A program made the position numbers and the translations under genes. From Clostridia bacterium (GTDB lineage Bacteria; Bacillota; Clostridia; Christensenellales; Aristaeellaceae), in assembly GCA_017427165.1 (NCBI GenBank), contig JAFRTK010000165.1, forward strand, positions 1 to 43,493: a stretch of DNA of 43,493 nt, given 5' to 3'. Positions 17,165-28,012 of this stretch are shown here, one piece after another (the first letter of the stretch is position 1; each line of letters begins with the position of its first letter). A model generated the notes under the pieces. The model searched no databases. It had not been told where the DNA came from and saw only the letters and a list, made by a program, of their open reading frames with translations.

Positions 17165-18538
17165 ATGATACATCGTTTTCATCTGGATGACCGGTATATT
17201 GTGGTGGATACGTGTTCGGGAAGCGTGCACGCGGTGGACGAGATCGCCTATGAAATGATCGGCGGTTACGAGAATACCGGACGGGACGAGCTGATTGCCG
17301 AAATGGAACAGCGGTTCCACGAGGATCCGGCGGAGCTGGCGGAATGCTATGACCAGATCACCGCGCTGAAGGAACAGGGAAAGCTGTTTTCGCCGGATGT
17401 GTTTGAACCGATGGCCGGCACGCTGAAACAGCGGACCGCCGGCGTGGTGAAAGCGCTGTGCCTGCACGTGGCGCATACCTGCAACCTGAACTGCGCGTAC
17501 TGCTTTGCCAGCCAGGGGAAGTACCACGGGGAACGCGCCGTCATGTCCTACGAGGTGGGCAAACAGGCACTGGATTTCCTGGTGGCAAACTCCGGCAGCC
17601 GGCGCAACCTGGAAGTGGATTTCTTCGGCGGGGAACCGCTGATGAACTTCGACGTGGTGAAGCGGCTGGTGGCCTATGCCCGGAGCATTGAAAAGGAAAA
17701 CGGCAAGCATTTCCGCTTTACGCTGACGACCAACGGGATGCTGATCGATGACGATGTGATCGACTTTGCCAACCGCGAGATGAGCAATGTCGTGCTGAGC
17801 CTGGACGGGCGCAAGGAAATCCATGACCGCTGCCGTGTGGATTATGCCGGCAACGGAAGCTGGGAGAAAATTGTGCCGAAGTTCCAGAAACTGGTAGCGG
17901 CCCGGGGCGGGAAGAACTACTACATGCGCGGCACATTTACCCATGCGAATCCGGATTTTCTGGAGGATATCAAGGTCATGCTGGACCTGGGCTTCAACGA
18001 ACTGAGCATGGAGCCGGTGGTCTGCGCGGAAGGAGATCCGGCGGCCCTGACGAAGGAAGACCTTCCGGTGGTGCTGAAACAGTATGAGGACCTCGCGCGG
18101 CTGATGCTGCAGCGATCCCGGGAAGGCCGGCCGTTTACGTTCTACCATTACATGCTGGACCTCTCCGGCGGCCCGTGCATCTACAAGCGGATTTCCGGAT
18201 GCGGATCCGGAACGGAATACATGGCGGTTACTCCCTGGGGCGACCTGTATCCCTGCCACCAGTTTGTGGGTGAGGAGAAATTCCGCCTGGGCGATGTGTG
18301 GCACGGGGTGACAAATACGGAGATCCGGCAGGAATTTGCCGACTGCAACGTATATGCCCGGCCGGAATGCCGGGAGTGCTGGGCACGGCTGTACTGTTCC
18401 GGCGGATGCGCGGCCAACGCGTATCACGCGACCGGATCGGTCCGCGGGGTATATGCCTACGGATGTGAGCTTTTCCGGAAACGGATGGAATGCGCGATCG
18501 CGCTGCAGGCAGCGCTGCAGACAGACGGAGACGCATGA
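17165..18538 (+). CDS. scfB: SCIFF peptide maturase, radical SAM/SPASM thioether-forming enzyme
   Basis: The 457-residue protein has three parts. An N-terminal peptide-binding region (about 1-90) is probably an RRE-like winged helix. The radical-SAM core carries the CxxxCxxC cluster motif (Cys106, Cys110, Cys113 in TCNLNCAYC) and FFGGEPL. A SPASM/twitch region is rich in Cys (for example GCGSGTEY, PCHQF, PECRECW, YCSGGC) and should hold auxiliary Fe-S clusters. The family links a Cys sulphur to a backbone-adjacent carbon of the acceptor residue in the SCIFF core. It sits directly after its substrate gene. The start is supported by GGAGTGGAGAT upstream. Its stop is one base before the next gene, so translation is coupled. 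Confidence 0.95.
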   Translation: MIHRFHLDDRYIVVDTCSGSVHAVDEIAYEMIGGYENTGRDELIAEMEQRFHEDPAELAECYDQITALKEQGKLFSPDVFEPMAGTLKQRTAGVVKALCLHVAHTCNLNCAYCFASQGKYHGERAVMSYEVGKQALDFLVANSGSRRNLEVDFFGGEPLMNFDVVKRLVAYARSIEKENGKHFRFTLTTNGMLIDDDVIDFANREMSNVVLSLDGRKEIHDRCRVDYAGNGSWEKIVPKFQKLVAARGGKNYYMRGTFTHANPDFLEDIKVMLDLGFNELSMEPVVCAEGDPAALTKEDLPVVLKQYEDLARLMLQRSREGRPFTFYHYMLDLSGGPCIYKRISGCGSGTEYMAVTPWGDLYPCHQFVGEEKFRLGDVWHGVTNTEIRQEFADCNVYARPECRECWARLYCSGGCAANAYHATGSVRGVYAYGCELFRKRMECAIALQAALQTDGDA

Positions 18539-18539
18539 G

Positions 18540-19904
18540 ATGAATACACCGATCTGTGATTTTGTGGAGCGGTACCGGACCGGGAACGGGGTGCGGATGC
18601 ACATGCCCGGGCATAAGGGCATGCCGCTGACCGGACCGGAATCCCGGGATATTACGGAAATCCCCGGAGCGGACGAACTGTACCATGCCCGCGGGATTAT
18701 CCGGGAGAGCGAAGATAACGCCGCGGCACTGTTCGGCACAGGTCGGACCATATATTCCGCGGAAGGATCTTCCCTCTGCATCCGGGCGATGCTGTACCTG
18801 GCGGCCCTGCGGGCAAAGGAGCGGGGAATTCCGCTGCGCGTGCTCGCCGGGAGAAACGCACACCGGACCCTGATGGCTGCGGCCGCGGCACTGGACCTGG
18901 AAATTGACTGGATCTTTCCCGCAGAAGGAGAGGGTCTGCTTTCCTGCCGGATTTCCCCGGAGACACTGGAGGACCGGCTGGACAGCGGAAGCTATATGGC
19001 GGTTTATGTCACCTCGCCGGATTATACGGGGAACACGGCGGATATCCGGGGACTGGCCGGCGTATGCCGGCGAAAGGGCGTGCCGCTTCTGGTGGACAAC
19101 GCGCACGGCGCGTACCTGAAATTCCTGCCGGAGGACCTGCATCCGATTTCACTGGGTGCGGATATGGCCTGTGACTCGGCCCATAAAACACTCAACTGCC
19201 TGACAGGCGCCGCATACCTGCACATTTCCCGGGAGGCACCGGGGGAATGGGCGGAACAGGCGGAGCAGGCGATGGCTTTTTTTGCGTCCACCAGTCCGTC
19301 CTACCTGATCCTGCAGTCACTGGACCGGATGAACGCGGAGCTGGCTGGCGGATGGCCGGAACGACTCCGGCAGACGGTGCGCCGGCTGGACGGCCTGCGG
19401 GAAGACCTGCGGCGGGACGGCTGGACCACGGCCGGAAACGAGCCGATGAAGCTGACAATCGCCGCGCGGAACCGGGGCCTGACCGGAACGCACCTGGCCG
19501 GGATGCTGCAGGTCCGGGGAATTGTATGTGAGTTTGCGGATCCGGATTTTACGGTACTGATGCCCTCGCCGGCGACAACGGAAGAGGACCTGGAGCGCCT
19601 TGCGCAGGCGCTGCGCGGGATACCGGAACAGGAACCGCTTCCGGGCGTACGCTTTGCCGTACGGGAACCGGAAAAAGCCTGCTCCATCCGGGAGGCGATG
19701 CTGTCTCCCCGGGAAGAAATCCCCGTGGAACAGGCGAAGGGACGTATCCTGGCCGATCCGTGTGCCGGCTGCCCGCCGGCTGTACCGGTGCTGATCGCCG
19801 GGGAACGGATTGACGCGGAAGCGATCCGCTGTTTCCGGTATTACGGGATCGGGACCGTCATGGTGATGAAACAGAGAAACACGGCCAGGCCTGCCTGCCC
19901 GTGA
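18540..19904 (+). CDS. Orn/Lys/Arg decarboxylase-family PLP enzyme (aminotransferase fold type I)
   Basis: The 454-residue protein has MHMPGHKG near the N-terminus and a PLP-binding Lys216 in SAHKTLN, both marks of the group III amino-acid decarboxylases of Firmicutes (YaaO/SpeA type). LLVDNAHGAY holds the PLP-contacting Asp. The C-terminal domain shows REAMLSPREEIPVEQAKGRI, typical of the family. The reaction is probably decarboxylation of arginine, lysine or ornithine to a polyamine precursor, but the substrate cannot be read from sequence. An in-frame upstream start is rejected because it lies inside the maturase gene. The chosen ATG begins one base after the maturase stop. Its pairing with the SCIFF genes may be chance or functional. 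Confidence 0.88.
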   Translation: MNTPICDFVERYRTGNGVRMHMPGHKGMPLTGPESRDITEIPGADELYHARGIIRESEDNAAALFGTGRTIYSAEGSSLCIRAMLYLAALRAKERGIPLRVLAGRNAHRTLMAAAAALDLEIDWIFPAEGEGLLSCRISPETLEDRLDSGSYMAVYVTSPDYTGNTADIRGLAGVCRRKGVPLLVDNAHGAYLKFLPEDLHPISLGADMACDSAHKTLNCLTGAAYLHISREAPGEWAEQAEQAMAFFASTSPSYLILQSLDRMNAELAGGWPERLRQTVRRLDGLREDLRRDGWTTAGNEPMKLTIAARNRGLTGTHLAGMLQVRGIVCEFADPDFTVLMPSPATTEEDLERLAQALRGIPEQEPLPGVRFAVREPEKACSIREAMLSPREEIPVEQAKGRILADPCAGCPPAVPVLIAGERIDAEAIRCFRYYGIGTVMVMKQRNTARPACP

Positions 19905-19913
19905 AGAGGCATT

Positions 19914-21326
<1,413 letters not shown>

Positions 21327-21416
21327 AAAAGTTTTTTCGAAAAGTGGAAGATTTCCGGTATTCTGCTCGTCTATATATGTGATAGCAATACGCTGTCAGG
21401 AGGAGGTTTATTTCTG

Positions 21417-22883
21417 ATGCGTAAAATTACAGCAGTCATCGCCGCCGTTCTGCTGGCGGCCGGCATGATCGGGACCGCCATGGCGGCGCCTGTGATCACG
21501 GACGGAACCGTGACGGCCTGGATCGGGGAGAACGACCGGCTGATGCTGCAGGATGCAAACGGACTGATCCGCCAGTCTTCCGCCGCCGTAGCGGATCTGA
21601 TCGGATGTTCGGAAATCGAGATCTACTGCGCGGCGCCGGACGGACATGTCTTTGCCCTGCAGAAGAGCGGGCTTTCAGATCTTCCCCGGGACGCAGTGCT
21701 GACGGAGGAAGAAAGCGCTGCGCTGCGCAAGGGCGGAGCGGACCTGCAGGACGGGATCCTGAAGGCCGGGGAGACCGTGATTTCCAGCCACGCGGTGGCA
21801 TATACCGAGGACGGGAAATTCGTTTACTGGATTGACCTGACCGATGAGAAGGGGTATGTCATCAAGCAGGCGCCGATTCCCGGAAAAGTGGCATCGGACA
21901 GCGCGACGGGCGGTGTAACCCTGAGCTTCTACGGCCTGAGCGTCCCGGAACCGCTGTCCATGGCGGTGACCAAGGACGCGGTGACCGTGACGACGACTGA
22001 ACACAAGGCGTTTGTGATTGACCTTGCGACCGGGAAGACCGAGGAATATCCGGCTGTCAGTGAGCAGACGAAGGTGGTTTTCAAGGCAGACGGAAAGCTG
22101 TACTACTATCGGGAAGGCGTGACAAAGCCCTGGGAGCTTGAGCAGGTACTGAACCTGGTTCCGGCGGTTACCGCGGCTCCGACACCGACGGCGGCACCGA
22201 CGCCGACGGTCACGGTGAAGCCCACCGCCAAACCGACAGCCACACCCAGATCATCTTCGCAGGACAGTGATATTCCGGACGGCGCGATCGGCAAGGGCGC
22301 CCGGGGAAGCACGGTGCGGAAGATCCAGCAGCGGCTGGCAGACCTGGGGTACCCGGTCGGCAAGGTGGACGGTTCCTACGGAGACAACACCCAGCTGGCA
22401 ATCAACCTGTTCTGTGACGCAATCGGCGTGCGGGAGCACAATTACATTACGAAGAAGGTCCGGAACCGCCTGTTTGCGGATGACGCGCCGGTTTACGATC
22501 CTTACCTGCCGCTGAAGCTGGGTGACCGCGGGATCAGCGTCCTGTATATGCAGACACGGCTGGCCCAGCTGGGATATGATCCCGGGAAAAAGGACGGGGT
22601 TTACGGAAAGAAGACCGCCGAAGCGGTTGCCAAGTTCCAGGCATACTGGAATATCCCGCTGGAGAAGGACGAGAAGCCCGGTGAAAAGGCATCCCGTGAC
22701 CTGCTGATGCTGCTGTACGACCCGAATCCGGGCACACCGACTCCGGTGCCGACAGAAACACCGGCTCCGACAGCGGAACCGACGGCAACACCCACCGCAG
22801 CGCCGACCGCGACACCGACTGCTGCACCGACGGCAACACCGACCGCAGCTCCGGATCCGGCAACGCCGACGGACCTGAAATAA
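21417..22883 (+). CDS. Secreted peptidoglycan-binding protein with two PG_binding_1 domains and a Thr-Pro tail
   Basis: The 488-residue protein has an N-terminal signal peptide (hydrophobic about 5-20, cleavage near AMA-AP). A beta-rich region (about 25-240) of unknown function follows. After a TAAPTPT linker come two PG_binding_1 modules (about 292-351 and 367-428), each with the LQxRLxxLGY...DGxYGxxT pattern. It ends in a Pro/Thr/Ala tail made of near-tandem TAAPTATP units (about 440-488). It is probably held on the outside of the wall. The start is set by AGGAGGAGG at 21398-21406. It is flanked by a bidirectional terminator. Modules of the same type recur in the genes at 32277 and 39600. 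No enzymatic domain is recognised. Confidence 0.85.
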   Translation: MRKITAVIAAVLLAAGMIGTAMAAPVITDGTVTAWIGENDRLMLQDANGLIRQSSAAVADLIGCSEIEIYCAAPDGHVFALQKSGLSDLPRDAVLTEEESAALRKGGADLQDGILKAGETVISSHAVAYTEDGKFVYWIDLTDEKGYVIKQAPIPGKVASDSATGGVTLSFYGLSVPEPLSMAVTKDAVTVTTTEHKAFVIDLATGKTEEYPAVSEQTKVVFKADGKLYYYREGVTKPWELEQVLNLVPAVTAAPTPTAAPTPTVTVKPTAKPTATPRSSSQDSDIPDGAIGKGARGSTVRKIQQRLADLGYPVGKVDGSYGDNTQLAINLFCDAIGVREHNYITKKVRNRLFADDAPVYDPYLPLKLGDRGISVLYMQTRLAQLGYDPGKKDGVYGKKTAEAVAKFQAYWNIPLEKDEKPGEKASRDLLMLLYDPNPGTPTPVPTETPAPTAEPTATPTAAPTATPTAAPTATPTAAPDPATPTDLK

Positions 22884-22894
22884 ACATCTTACTG

Positions 22895-22923
22895 AAAAAA
22901 CCGGGACACTGTCCCGGTTTTTT
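22895..22923. terminator. Bidirectional intrinsic terminator after the peptidoglycan-binding protein gene
   Basis: AAAAAACCGGGAC (22895-22907), ACT loop, GTCCCGGTTTTTT (22911-22923). With A- and T-runs on both sides it works in both directions and separates the plus-strand gene from the convergent rpsF operon. Confidence 0.93.
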
Positions 22924-22973
22924 CTGCATGAAAACGCTGCTTTCGCAGGCTGCGGATGAAAAGCCGGAAAGCA

Positions 22974-23006
22974 TAAAAAAACGGTCCCGACGATTGTCGG
23001 GACCGT
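22974..23006 (-). terminator. Intrinsic terminator of the rpsF-ssb-rpsR operon
   Basis: An 11-bp stem, ACGGTCCCGAC (22981-22991) with GTCGGGACCGT (22996-23006), preceded on the plus strand by a run of A residues. Read on the minus strand it is a hairpin followed by T residues, 15 bases after the rpsR stop. Confidence 0.92.
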
Positions 23007-23020
23007 ACTTCTGTGAATGA

Positions 23021-23278
23021 TTATTCCACCGTGTAGGGCATCAAGGCGATGGCACGTGCGCGCTTGATGGCCTCGCTCAGCTGACGCTGATGCTTGGCGC
23101 AGTTGCCGCTCATCCGGCGGGGCAGGATCTTGCCGCGCTCGTTGGTGAAACGGCGCAGGCGGTTGATATCCTTGTAATCGATGTACTCGATCTTATCAAC
23201 GCAGAAGTTGCAGACCTTCCGGCGGGGACGACGTCCTCCGCGGGGGCGCGGCCTTCTTTCGCCACGATCTTCAGACAT
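23021..23278 (-). CDS. rpsR: Small-subunit ribosomal protein bS18
   Basis: The 85-residue protein has a basic Arg/Pro/Gly-rich N-terminus followed by the S18 core ([18 protein letters not shown]). Cys23 and Cys26 in VCNFC plus a later Cys in SGNCAKHQR suggest the zinc-binding (C+) form of S18. S18 binds 16S rRNA together with S6. It is the last gene of rpsF-ssb-rpsR, a widely conserved order, and is followed by a strong terminator. Confidence 0.98.
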   Translation of the reverse strand: MSEDRGERRPRPRGGRRPRRKVCNFCVDKIEYIDYKDINRLRRFTNERGKILPRRMSGNCAKHQRQLSEAIKRARAIALMPYTVE

Positions 23279-23310
23279 AGGGGTTTACCTCCTTAAAACT
23301 TGAGCGTCAC

Positions 23311-23736
23311 TTAAAAGGGCAGCTCGTCGGTTTCCACCGCAGTGAAACCGGCGGCCGGGGGTTCTGCGGAAGGAGCGGCGGCCGGGGCACCGAAGGCGCC
23401 GGCTTCACCCTCATTCCGGGAAGAAAGGAATTCCACATCTTCGGCCGTAACTTCCAGGCTGGCACGGGTGGTGCCGTCGTTGCCCTGGAAAGTATGAACA
23501 CTCACCGGACCGACCACGCAGACCTTGCGGCCCTTGGTCAGATACCGGGCGCACAGCTCGCCGAGCTGACGCCACGCGGTGACACGGAAGAAATCAGCTT
23601 CCGGCTGGCCGGACTGATCCTCGCGGCGATTGCGGCGGTTCACAGCCACGGAGAAGGAACATACGTTCACACCGGTAGAAGTGGTTCTCAGTTCCGGATC
23701 CCGGGTCAGATTTCCGATAATTGTCAGCTTATTCAT
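23311..23736 (-). CDS. ssb: Single-stranded DNA-binding protein
   Basis: The 141-residue protein has the SSB OB-fold at about 1-105 (NKLTIIGNLTRDPELRTT, FFRVTAWRQLGELC, KGRKVCVVGPV). A short Ala/Pro/Glu linker ends in the acidic tail DELPF, the docking site for repair and replication partners such as RecO. It coats single-stranded DNA during replication and repair. A GGAGAGG ribosome site precedes the ATG. It lies between rpsF and rpsR, the standard order that ties SSB supply to growth. Confidence 0.98.
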   Translation of the reverse strand: MNKLTIIGNLTRDPELRTTSTGVNVCSFSVAVNRRNRREDQSGQPEADFFRVTAWRQLGELCARYLTKGRKVCVVGPVSVHTFQGNDGTTRASLEVTAEDVEFLSSRNEGEAGAFGAPAAAPSAEPPAAGFTAVETDELPF

Positions 23737-23758
23737 GTCTTTTTCCTCTCCTCAGACG

Positions 23759-24226
23759 TCACTCCGCGTCAGCGGGAGCAGCTTCTTCAGCGGCGGGAGC
23801 TTCGGCTTCCTCAGCGGGAGCGGCAGCTTCTTCCACGGCCACAGGAGCTTCCTCGACGGCAGGAGCGGCCTCCTCCTCAACGGGAGCAGCCACGGGAGCG
23901 GGACGATTGGCGCGCGGCTTCACAGCAGAACGCTTTTCCTCCAGCTTCACGACCAGATAACGGAGAACGTTCTCGTTAATCTGCAGGTTACGCTCGAGCT
24001 CGCGGGGCAGATCAGCGGGTGCCTTGAAGGTCACCAGCACGTACCAGCCCTCGGTCTTGTAGTCGATCGCATAGGCCAGGCGGCGCTTGCCCCATGTTTC
24101 ATCGACCTTCTCGATCTCACCACCGTTGTTTGCGATCAGGGCGGAAACCTTTTCAACCAGCTCTTTGCGGGCGGAATCCTCCAGACCGGTGTCGATGATG
24201 TAGATCATTTCATACCTGTTCATCAT
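23759..24226 (-). CDS. rpsF: Small-subunit ribosomal protein bS6 with a long acidic Ala/Glu tail
   Basis: The 155-residue protein has the S6 fold at about 1-97 (NRYEMIYIIDTGLED, GKRRLAYAI, NENVLRYLVVK). A roughly 50-residue Ala/Glu/Pro-rich tail follows (about 105-155), longer than the usual S6 of about 95-100 residues. S6 pairs with S18 on the platform of the 30S subunit. Two ATG codons are adjacent; AGGAGG (24234-24239) fits the first. It is the first gene of the operon. Confidence 0.97.
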   Translation of the reverse strand: MMNRYEMIYIIDTGLEDSARKELVEKVSALIANNGGEIEKVDETWGKRRLAYAIDYKTEGWYVLVTFKAPADLPRELERNLQINENVLRYLVVKLEEKRSAVKPRANRPAPVAAPVEEEAAPAVEEAPVAVEEAAAPAEEAEAPAAEEAAPADAE

Positions 24227-24245
24227 TCTTTCACCTCCTCACGGA

Positions 24246-24279
24246 CTTTTGGCGCTGCAATCCGCAGCGCAAGGATGTG
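24246..24279 (-). promoter_or_regulatory. Candidate S6:S18-type leader hairpin of the rpsF operon
   Basis: Read on the minus strand, GCGCTGC (24264-24270) pairs with GCAGCGC (24252-24258) around a 5-base loop. A possible outer CAC/GTG pairing and an unpaired CCG sit next to the ribosome site. Many bacteria autoregulate this operon by S6:S18 binding to such a leader. The resemblance is by eye only. Confidence 0.45.
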
Positions 24280-24289
24280 CCGAGAATGA

Positions 24290-24318
24290 ATTATATCAGA
24301 AGAAACGTTGATTTGCAA
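24290..24318 (-). promoter_or_regulatory. Promoter of rpsF-ssb-rpsR
   Basis: On the minus strand, TTGCAA (24313-24318), an exact 17-base spacer and a perfect TATAAT (24290-24295). Confidence 0.88.
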
Positions 24319-24393
24319 GGGGAACAGAAATTTTTTTATCGGCAGGCGTGGGTGTTTTTTTGATGTCGCGGGGTGTTTCCTGCCGGGGAAATA

Positions 24394-24402
24394 TGGTATA
24401 AT
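24394..24402 (+). promoter_or_regulatory. Extended -10 promoter of smc
   Basis: TGGTATAAT is an extended -10 (TGn plus perfect TATAAT at 24397-24402), 44 bases before the smc start. No clear -35 is present, which is tolerated by extended -10 promoters. Confidence 0.65.
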
Positions 24403-24445
24403 TCTATATTCGTAAGCTTATGCCCGGAATGGATCTGGAGGAACT

Positions 24446-27400
24446 ATGCGACTGAAGAGACTGGAACTGTACGGCTTTAAGTCCTTTGCCCAGAGAACGG
24501 AGATCGTTTTCAACCAGGGCATTACGGGCATTGTCGGACCGAACGGTTCCGGAAAAAGCAATATCGCCGACGCGGTGCGCTGGGTGCTGGGCGAGCAAAG
24601 CGCGAAGACGCTGCGCGGCGCCAGCATGCAGGACGTGATCTTCAGCGGGACACAGAAGCGCAAGCCGCTCGGATACTGCGAAGTGTCCCTGGTCTTTGAC
24701 AACGAGGACCGGGCCCTTCCGCTGGATTACGCGGAAATAATGGTTACACGCCGCGTTTACCGCAACGGCGACAGCGAATACTACCTGAACCGCGCGTCCT
24801 GCCGGCTGAAGGATGTGGTGGATCTTTTCCGGGATACCGGAATCGGCAAGGAAGGATACTCCATCATCGGCCAGGGGCGGATTGATGAAATCCTGTCCAG
24901 GAAAGGCGAAGACCGGCGCCTGGTTTTCGAAGAGGCAGCGGGCATTGTCAAATTCAAGGCGCGCAAGGAAGAAGCGGACAAGAAACTGGCCCATACGCTG
25001 GAGAACATGGACCGGGTGAACGACATCCTGGATGAGCTGAAACGGCAGCTTTCCCCGCTGGAAGAGCAGGCGAAGAACGCCCGCGTTTACCTGGACAAGG
25101 CGGCTGAGCTGAAGGTGCTGGACCTGAACCTGTTCCTGGTCCGGAGCGACCGGATGGAAGCCCGGCTGCAGGAAACGGACCGGAACCTGCAGGGAATCCG
25201 TACCGTACTGGACCAGACAGAAATCACCCTTCATGAAAAAAGTGAAGAACGCGACCGGCGGCAGAACGAGATTGCCGAACTGGACGAAAAGATTTCCGGG
25301 GCGCATACCGCGCTGATGGCCGGCGTGGAAGCTGTCCATGAAGCCCAGGACGCTGTGCGCTCCGTGGATGAGCGCCGCCGCGCGAGGGCTTCGGAACGCG
25401 GGCGGATCACGGAGGAAATCCGGACTGCCCAGGAGCGGATGGACGAGATGGAACGGCTGACCGCGGAGACCGGCGACGGCAGCGGGGAACGGTCCGAGTC
25501 CCTGGCAAAGCAGGAAGCGCTGCTGGAGCAGGCGCAGCAGGCGGAAGAGGAAGCCCGCGCGGAAGAGGCGGAGAAAAACCGCGTGCTGGAAGAGCAGAAG
25601 ACCGCGATCATCGATATGATGAACCGCCGCGCGGCCGCGCTCAACGACCAGACGCGCCTGAAAACCATGCTGGGGACCATGGATACCCGGCTGAAGGAAA
25701 TCACGGCCGGCTGCGAAGAGATGCGGAATGCCGGAACGGAACTGGAAAAGAATGTGGCGGACGCGAAGGCGCGGCTGGATGAGGAAACCGCCGCCCAGGA
25801 ACGCCTGTCCGAAGCGCTGCGGGAAACCCGGGAACAGCTGGAAGCCGCGGATACGGCGGTGATCGAAGCCCGGCAGCAGTACGACCGGAAACTGGCGGAA
25901 ATGCGGGATATGGAATCCCGACAGAAGCTGCTGGACGAGATGTCCCGGGAAATGGAAGGATATACGCATGCCGTGCGGAAGGTTGTGCTGCACGCGCGGG
26001 ACCGGGGAATCAGCCGCGTACGCGGGCCGCTGAGCCAGCTGATCCGCGTTCCCAGGGAATATGAGACCGCGATGGATATGGTGCTGGGCAACGCGCAGCA
26101 GAATATCGTGACGGAAGACGAGGAAACCGCGCAGGAAATGATTGAGTTCCTGCGGGAAAACCGGCTGGGACGGGCAACCTTCCTGCCGATGACCTCCGTA
26201 CGCTCCCGGACGCTGACGCCGCAGGAGAAGGAAACACTCAGCATGCCCGGCTGCCTGGGCATTGCTTCCGACCTGGTCGGGTGTGATGATGAATACCGGG
26301 AAATTGTGGAAAACCTGCTCGGGCGGACGGTGGTCGCGGACAACCTGGATCACGGGATCGCGATCATGCGGAAAGGCGGACATGAATTCCGCCTGGTTAC
26401 GCTGAAGGGCGATGTCATGCATTCCGGCGGATCGATGACCGGCGGTTCCGTTTCCTCCAAGGCAATCAACCTGTTCTCCCGGGAACGGGAACTGAAGGAA
26501 CTGACGGACGCGCTGTCCGCTGGGCAGGATGAGCTGGAGCGCCTGCTGAAGGAAATGCAGGACGGCCAGGCGGCCAAGGACGCCCTGAAGACGCGTTCCG
26601 CGGACGCGCTGGAAGCCCTGCACCAGCAGGAAATCGCGGTGGCCCGGGAGACTGAGCATACCCGGAACGCGGAAGAGGAGCTCCGCATCCATACGATGCG
26701 GCTGCATGAGACAGAAGCCGCGCGGGAACAGCTGATGGAATCCATGATCCAGATGAAGGAGCAGCTGTCCCTGGCGGATGACCATACGGAGAAAACCGAA
26801 GCAACCCGGGAAGAAATGGAAAAGCAGGCCGGGGTGCTGGCTGCCGAAGCGGCGGAAGCCCGCCGGAAGCTGGAGGAGCGTGCCGCGGAAACGATGCGGC
26901 TGACCCTCGCGGCGGCGGACCTCCGGCATGAGCTGGAGACGCTCCGGCGGGACCGGGAACGCCTGATCCAGGAAAGGGAAAAGACGGCCCGGGAGCAGGA
27001 GAAGCGCCGGCAGGTTCTGCGGGAGATGGAAGAGCAGGAATCCGCGGATGACGCGGAAACGGAGCGCCTGCAGGCACTCCGGGAGACGGCTGTGAAAGAG
27101 CAGGAAGGCCGGGAGCAGGTCGCAAAGGCCCTGGAGGAAGACCGGGCAAGGAAGCAGCAGGCGCTGCGGGACATCCTGTCCGAAATGGAAGGCCTGCATG
27201 AGTCCCACAGCCGGGACAGCGACAAGGCCCACCGCCCGGAACTGGCCCGGTCCCGGACGGAAGGCGATCTGAAGGCGATGCGCGACCGGATCTGGAACAC
27301 ATACGAGATGACCTATGCCGGCGCGGAGGAGTTCCGGATTGCCGAAAACTTCAATGCGACGGAAGCGGACCGCCAGGCGGCCCAGCTGTCGGCGGAAATC

Positions 27401-28012
27401 CGGGCGCTGGGGCCGGTCAATGTCCATGCAGTGGAGGAATACGCCGCGACAAAAGCCCGGGCGGATGAGCTGGAAACCCAGCGCCAGGACCTGGAAAAGG
27501 CGGAAAAGGACCTGCGGGAGCTGATCAGCCGCCTGCTGAACCAGATGCGGGATACGTTTACGGAACGGTTCGCCATGCTGCAGGAATACTTTACCGAGAC
27601 GTTCAGCCAGCTGTTCGGCGGCGGCCATGCCGAGCTGATCCTGATGGATCCTTCGGATCCGCTGAACTGCGGAATCGAGATCAATGCCCAGCCGCCCGGA
27701 AAGAAACTGCAGCTGCTGAGCCTGCTGTCCGGCGGCGAGCGGACGCTGACCGCAATCGCAATCCTGTTTGCGACCCTGCGGCTGAAACCGACGCCGTTCT
27801 GCATCCTGGATGAAATTGAGGCGGCGCTGGATGACGCGAATATCGGTTACTTCGCGGATTATCTTTCCAGCTTCTCAAAATCCACTCAGTTTGTGGTCAT
27901 TACCCACCGCAAGGGAACGATGGAACGGGCGGACGCCCTGTACGGCGTAGCCATGGAGGAACAGGGAGTCAGCAAGATGGTATCCGTTTCCCTGCAGGAT
28001 TACCGGGATTAA
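24446..28012 (+). CDS. smc: Chromosome partition protein SMC
   Basis: The 1188-residue protein has the full SMC layout. The N-terminal ATPase half carries GPNGSGKSN (about 32-40). A long coiled coil follows, then a hinge at about 510-670 (RGPLSQLIRVP..., GGSMTGGSV), then a second coiled coil. The C-terminal half has signature LLSGGERTLTAIAI and Walker B FCILDEIEAALDDAN. SMC works with ScpA and ScpB to load at origins and compact and separate chromosomes; neither partner gene is in this window. The start is supported by GGAGGAAC before the ATG. In many Firmicutes smc follows rnc; here rnc lies 14 kb downstream with plsX and acpP, so the order has been broken. Confidence 0.98.
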   Translation: MRLKRLELYGFKSFAQRTEIVFNQGITGIVGPNGSGKSNIADAVRWVLGEQSAKTLRGASMQDVIFSGTQKRKPLGYCEVSLVFDNEDRALPLDYAEIMVTRRVYRNGDSEYYLNRASCRLKDVVDLFRDTGIGKEGYSIIGQGRIDEILSRKGEDRRLVFEEAAGIVKFKARKEEADKKLAHTLENMDRVNDILDELKRQLSPLEEQAKNARVYLDKAAELKVLDLNLFLVRSDRMEARLQETDRNLQGIRTVLDQTEITLHEKSEERDRRQNEIAELDEKISGAHTALMAGVEAVHEAQDAVRSVDERRRARASERGRITEEIRTAQERMDEMERLTAETGDGSGERSESLAKQEALLEQAQQAEEEARAEEAEKNRVLEEQKTAIIDMMNRRAAALNDQTRLKTMLGTMDTRLKEITAGCEEMRNAGTELEKNVADAKARLDEETAAQERLSEALRETREQLEAADTAVIEARQQYDRKLAEMRDMESRQKLLDEMSREMEGYTHAVRKVVLHARDRGISRVRGPLSQLIRVPREYETAMDMVLGNAQQNIVTEDEETAQEMIEFLRENRLGRATFLPMTSVRSRTLTPQEKETLSMPGCLGIASDLVGCDDEYREIVENLLGRTVVADNLDHGIAIMRKGGHEFRLVTLKGDVMHSGGSMTGGSVSSKAINLFSRERELKELTDALSAGQDELERLLKEMQDGQAAKDALKTRSADALEALHQQEIAVARETEHTRNAEEELRIHTMRLHETEAAREQLMESMIQMKEQLSLADDHTEKTEATREEMEKQAGVLAAEAAEARRKLEERAAETMRLTLAAADLRHELETLRRDRERLIQEREKTAREQEKRRQVLREMEEQESADDAETERLQALRETAVKEQEGREQVAKALEEDRARKQQALRDILSEMEGLHESHSRDSDKAHRPELARSRTEGDLKAMRDRIWNTYEMTYAGAEEFRIAENFNATEADRQAAQLSAEIRALGPVNVHAVEEYAATKARADELETQRQDLEKAEKDLRELISRLLNQMRDTFTERFAMLQEYFTETFSQLFGGGHAELILMDPSDPLNCGIEINAQPPGKKLQLLSLLSGGERTLTAIAILFATLRLKPTPFCILDEIEAALDDANIGYFADYLSSFSKSTQFVVITHRKGTMERADALYGVAMEEQGVSKMVSVSLQDYRD

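Noticed and set aside
22740-22862. Tandem nucleotide repeat as an independent element
   Set aside because: The repeats encode the Thr-Pro-Ala tail of the wall protein and are explained by the protein.
24404-27628. 1074-residue minus-strand open frame opposite smc
   Set aside because: Antisense to SMC and its coiled coils; the His/Arg/Pro-rich translation is the mirror of Glu/Ala/Arg codons.
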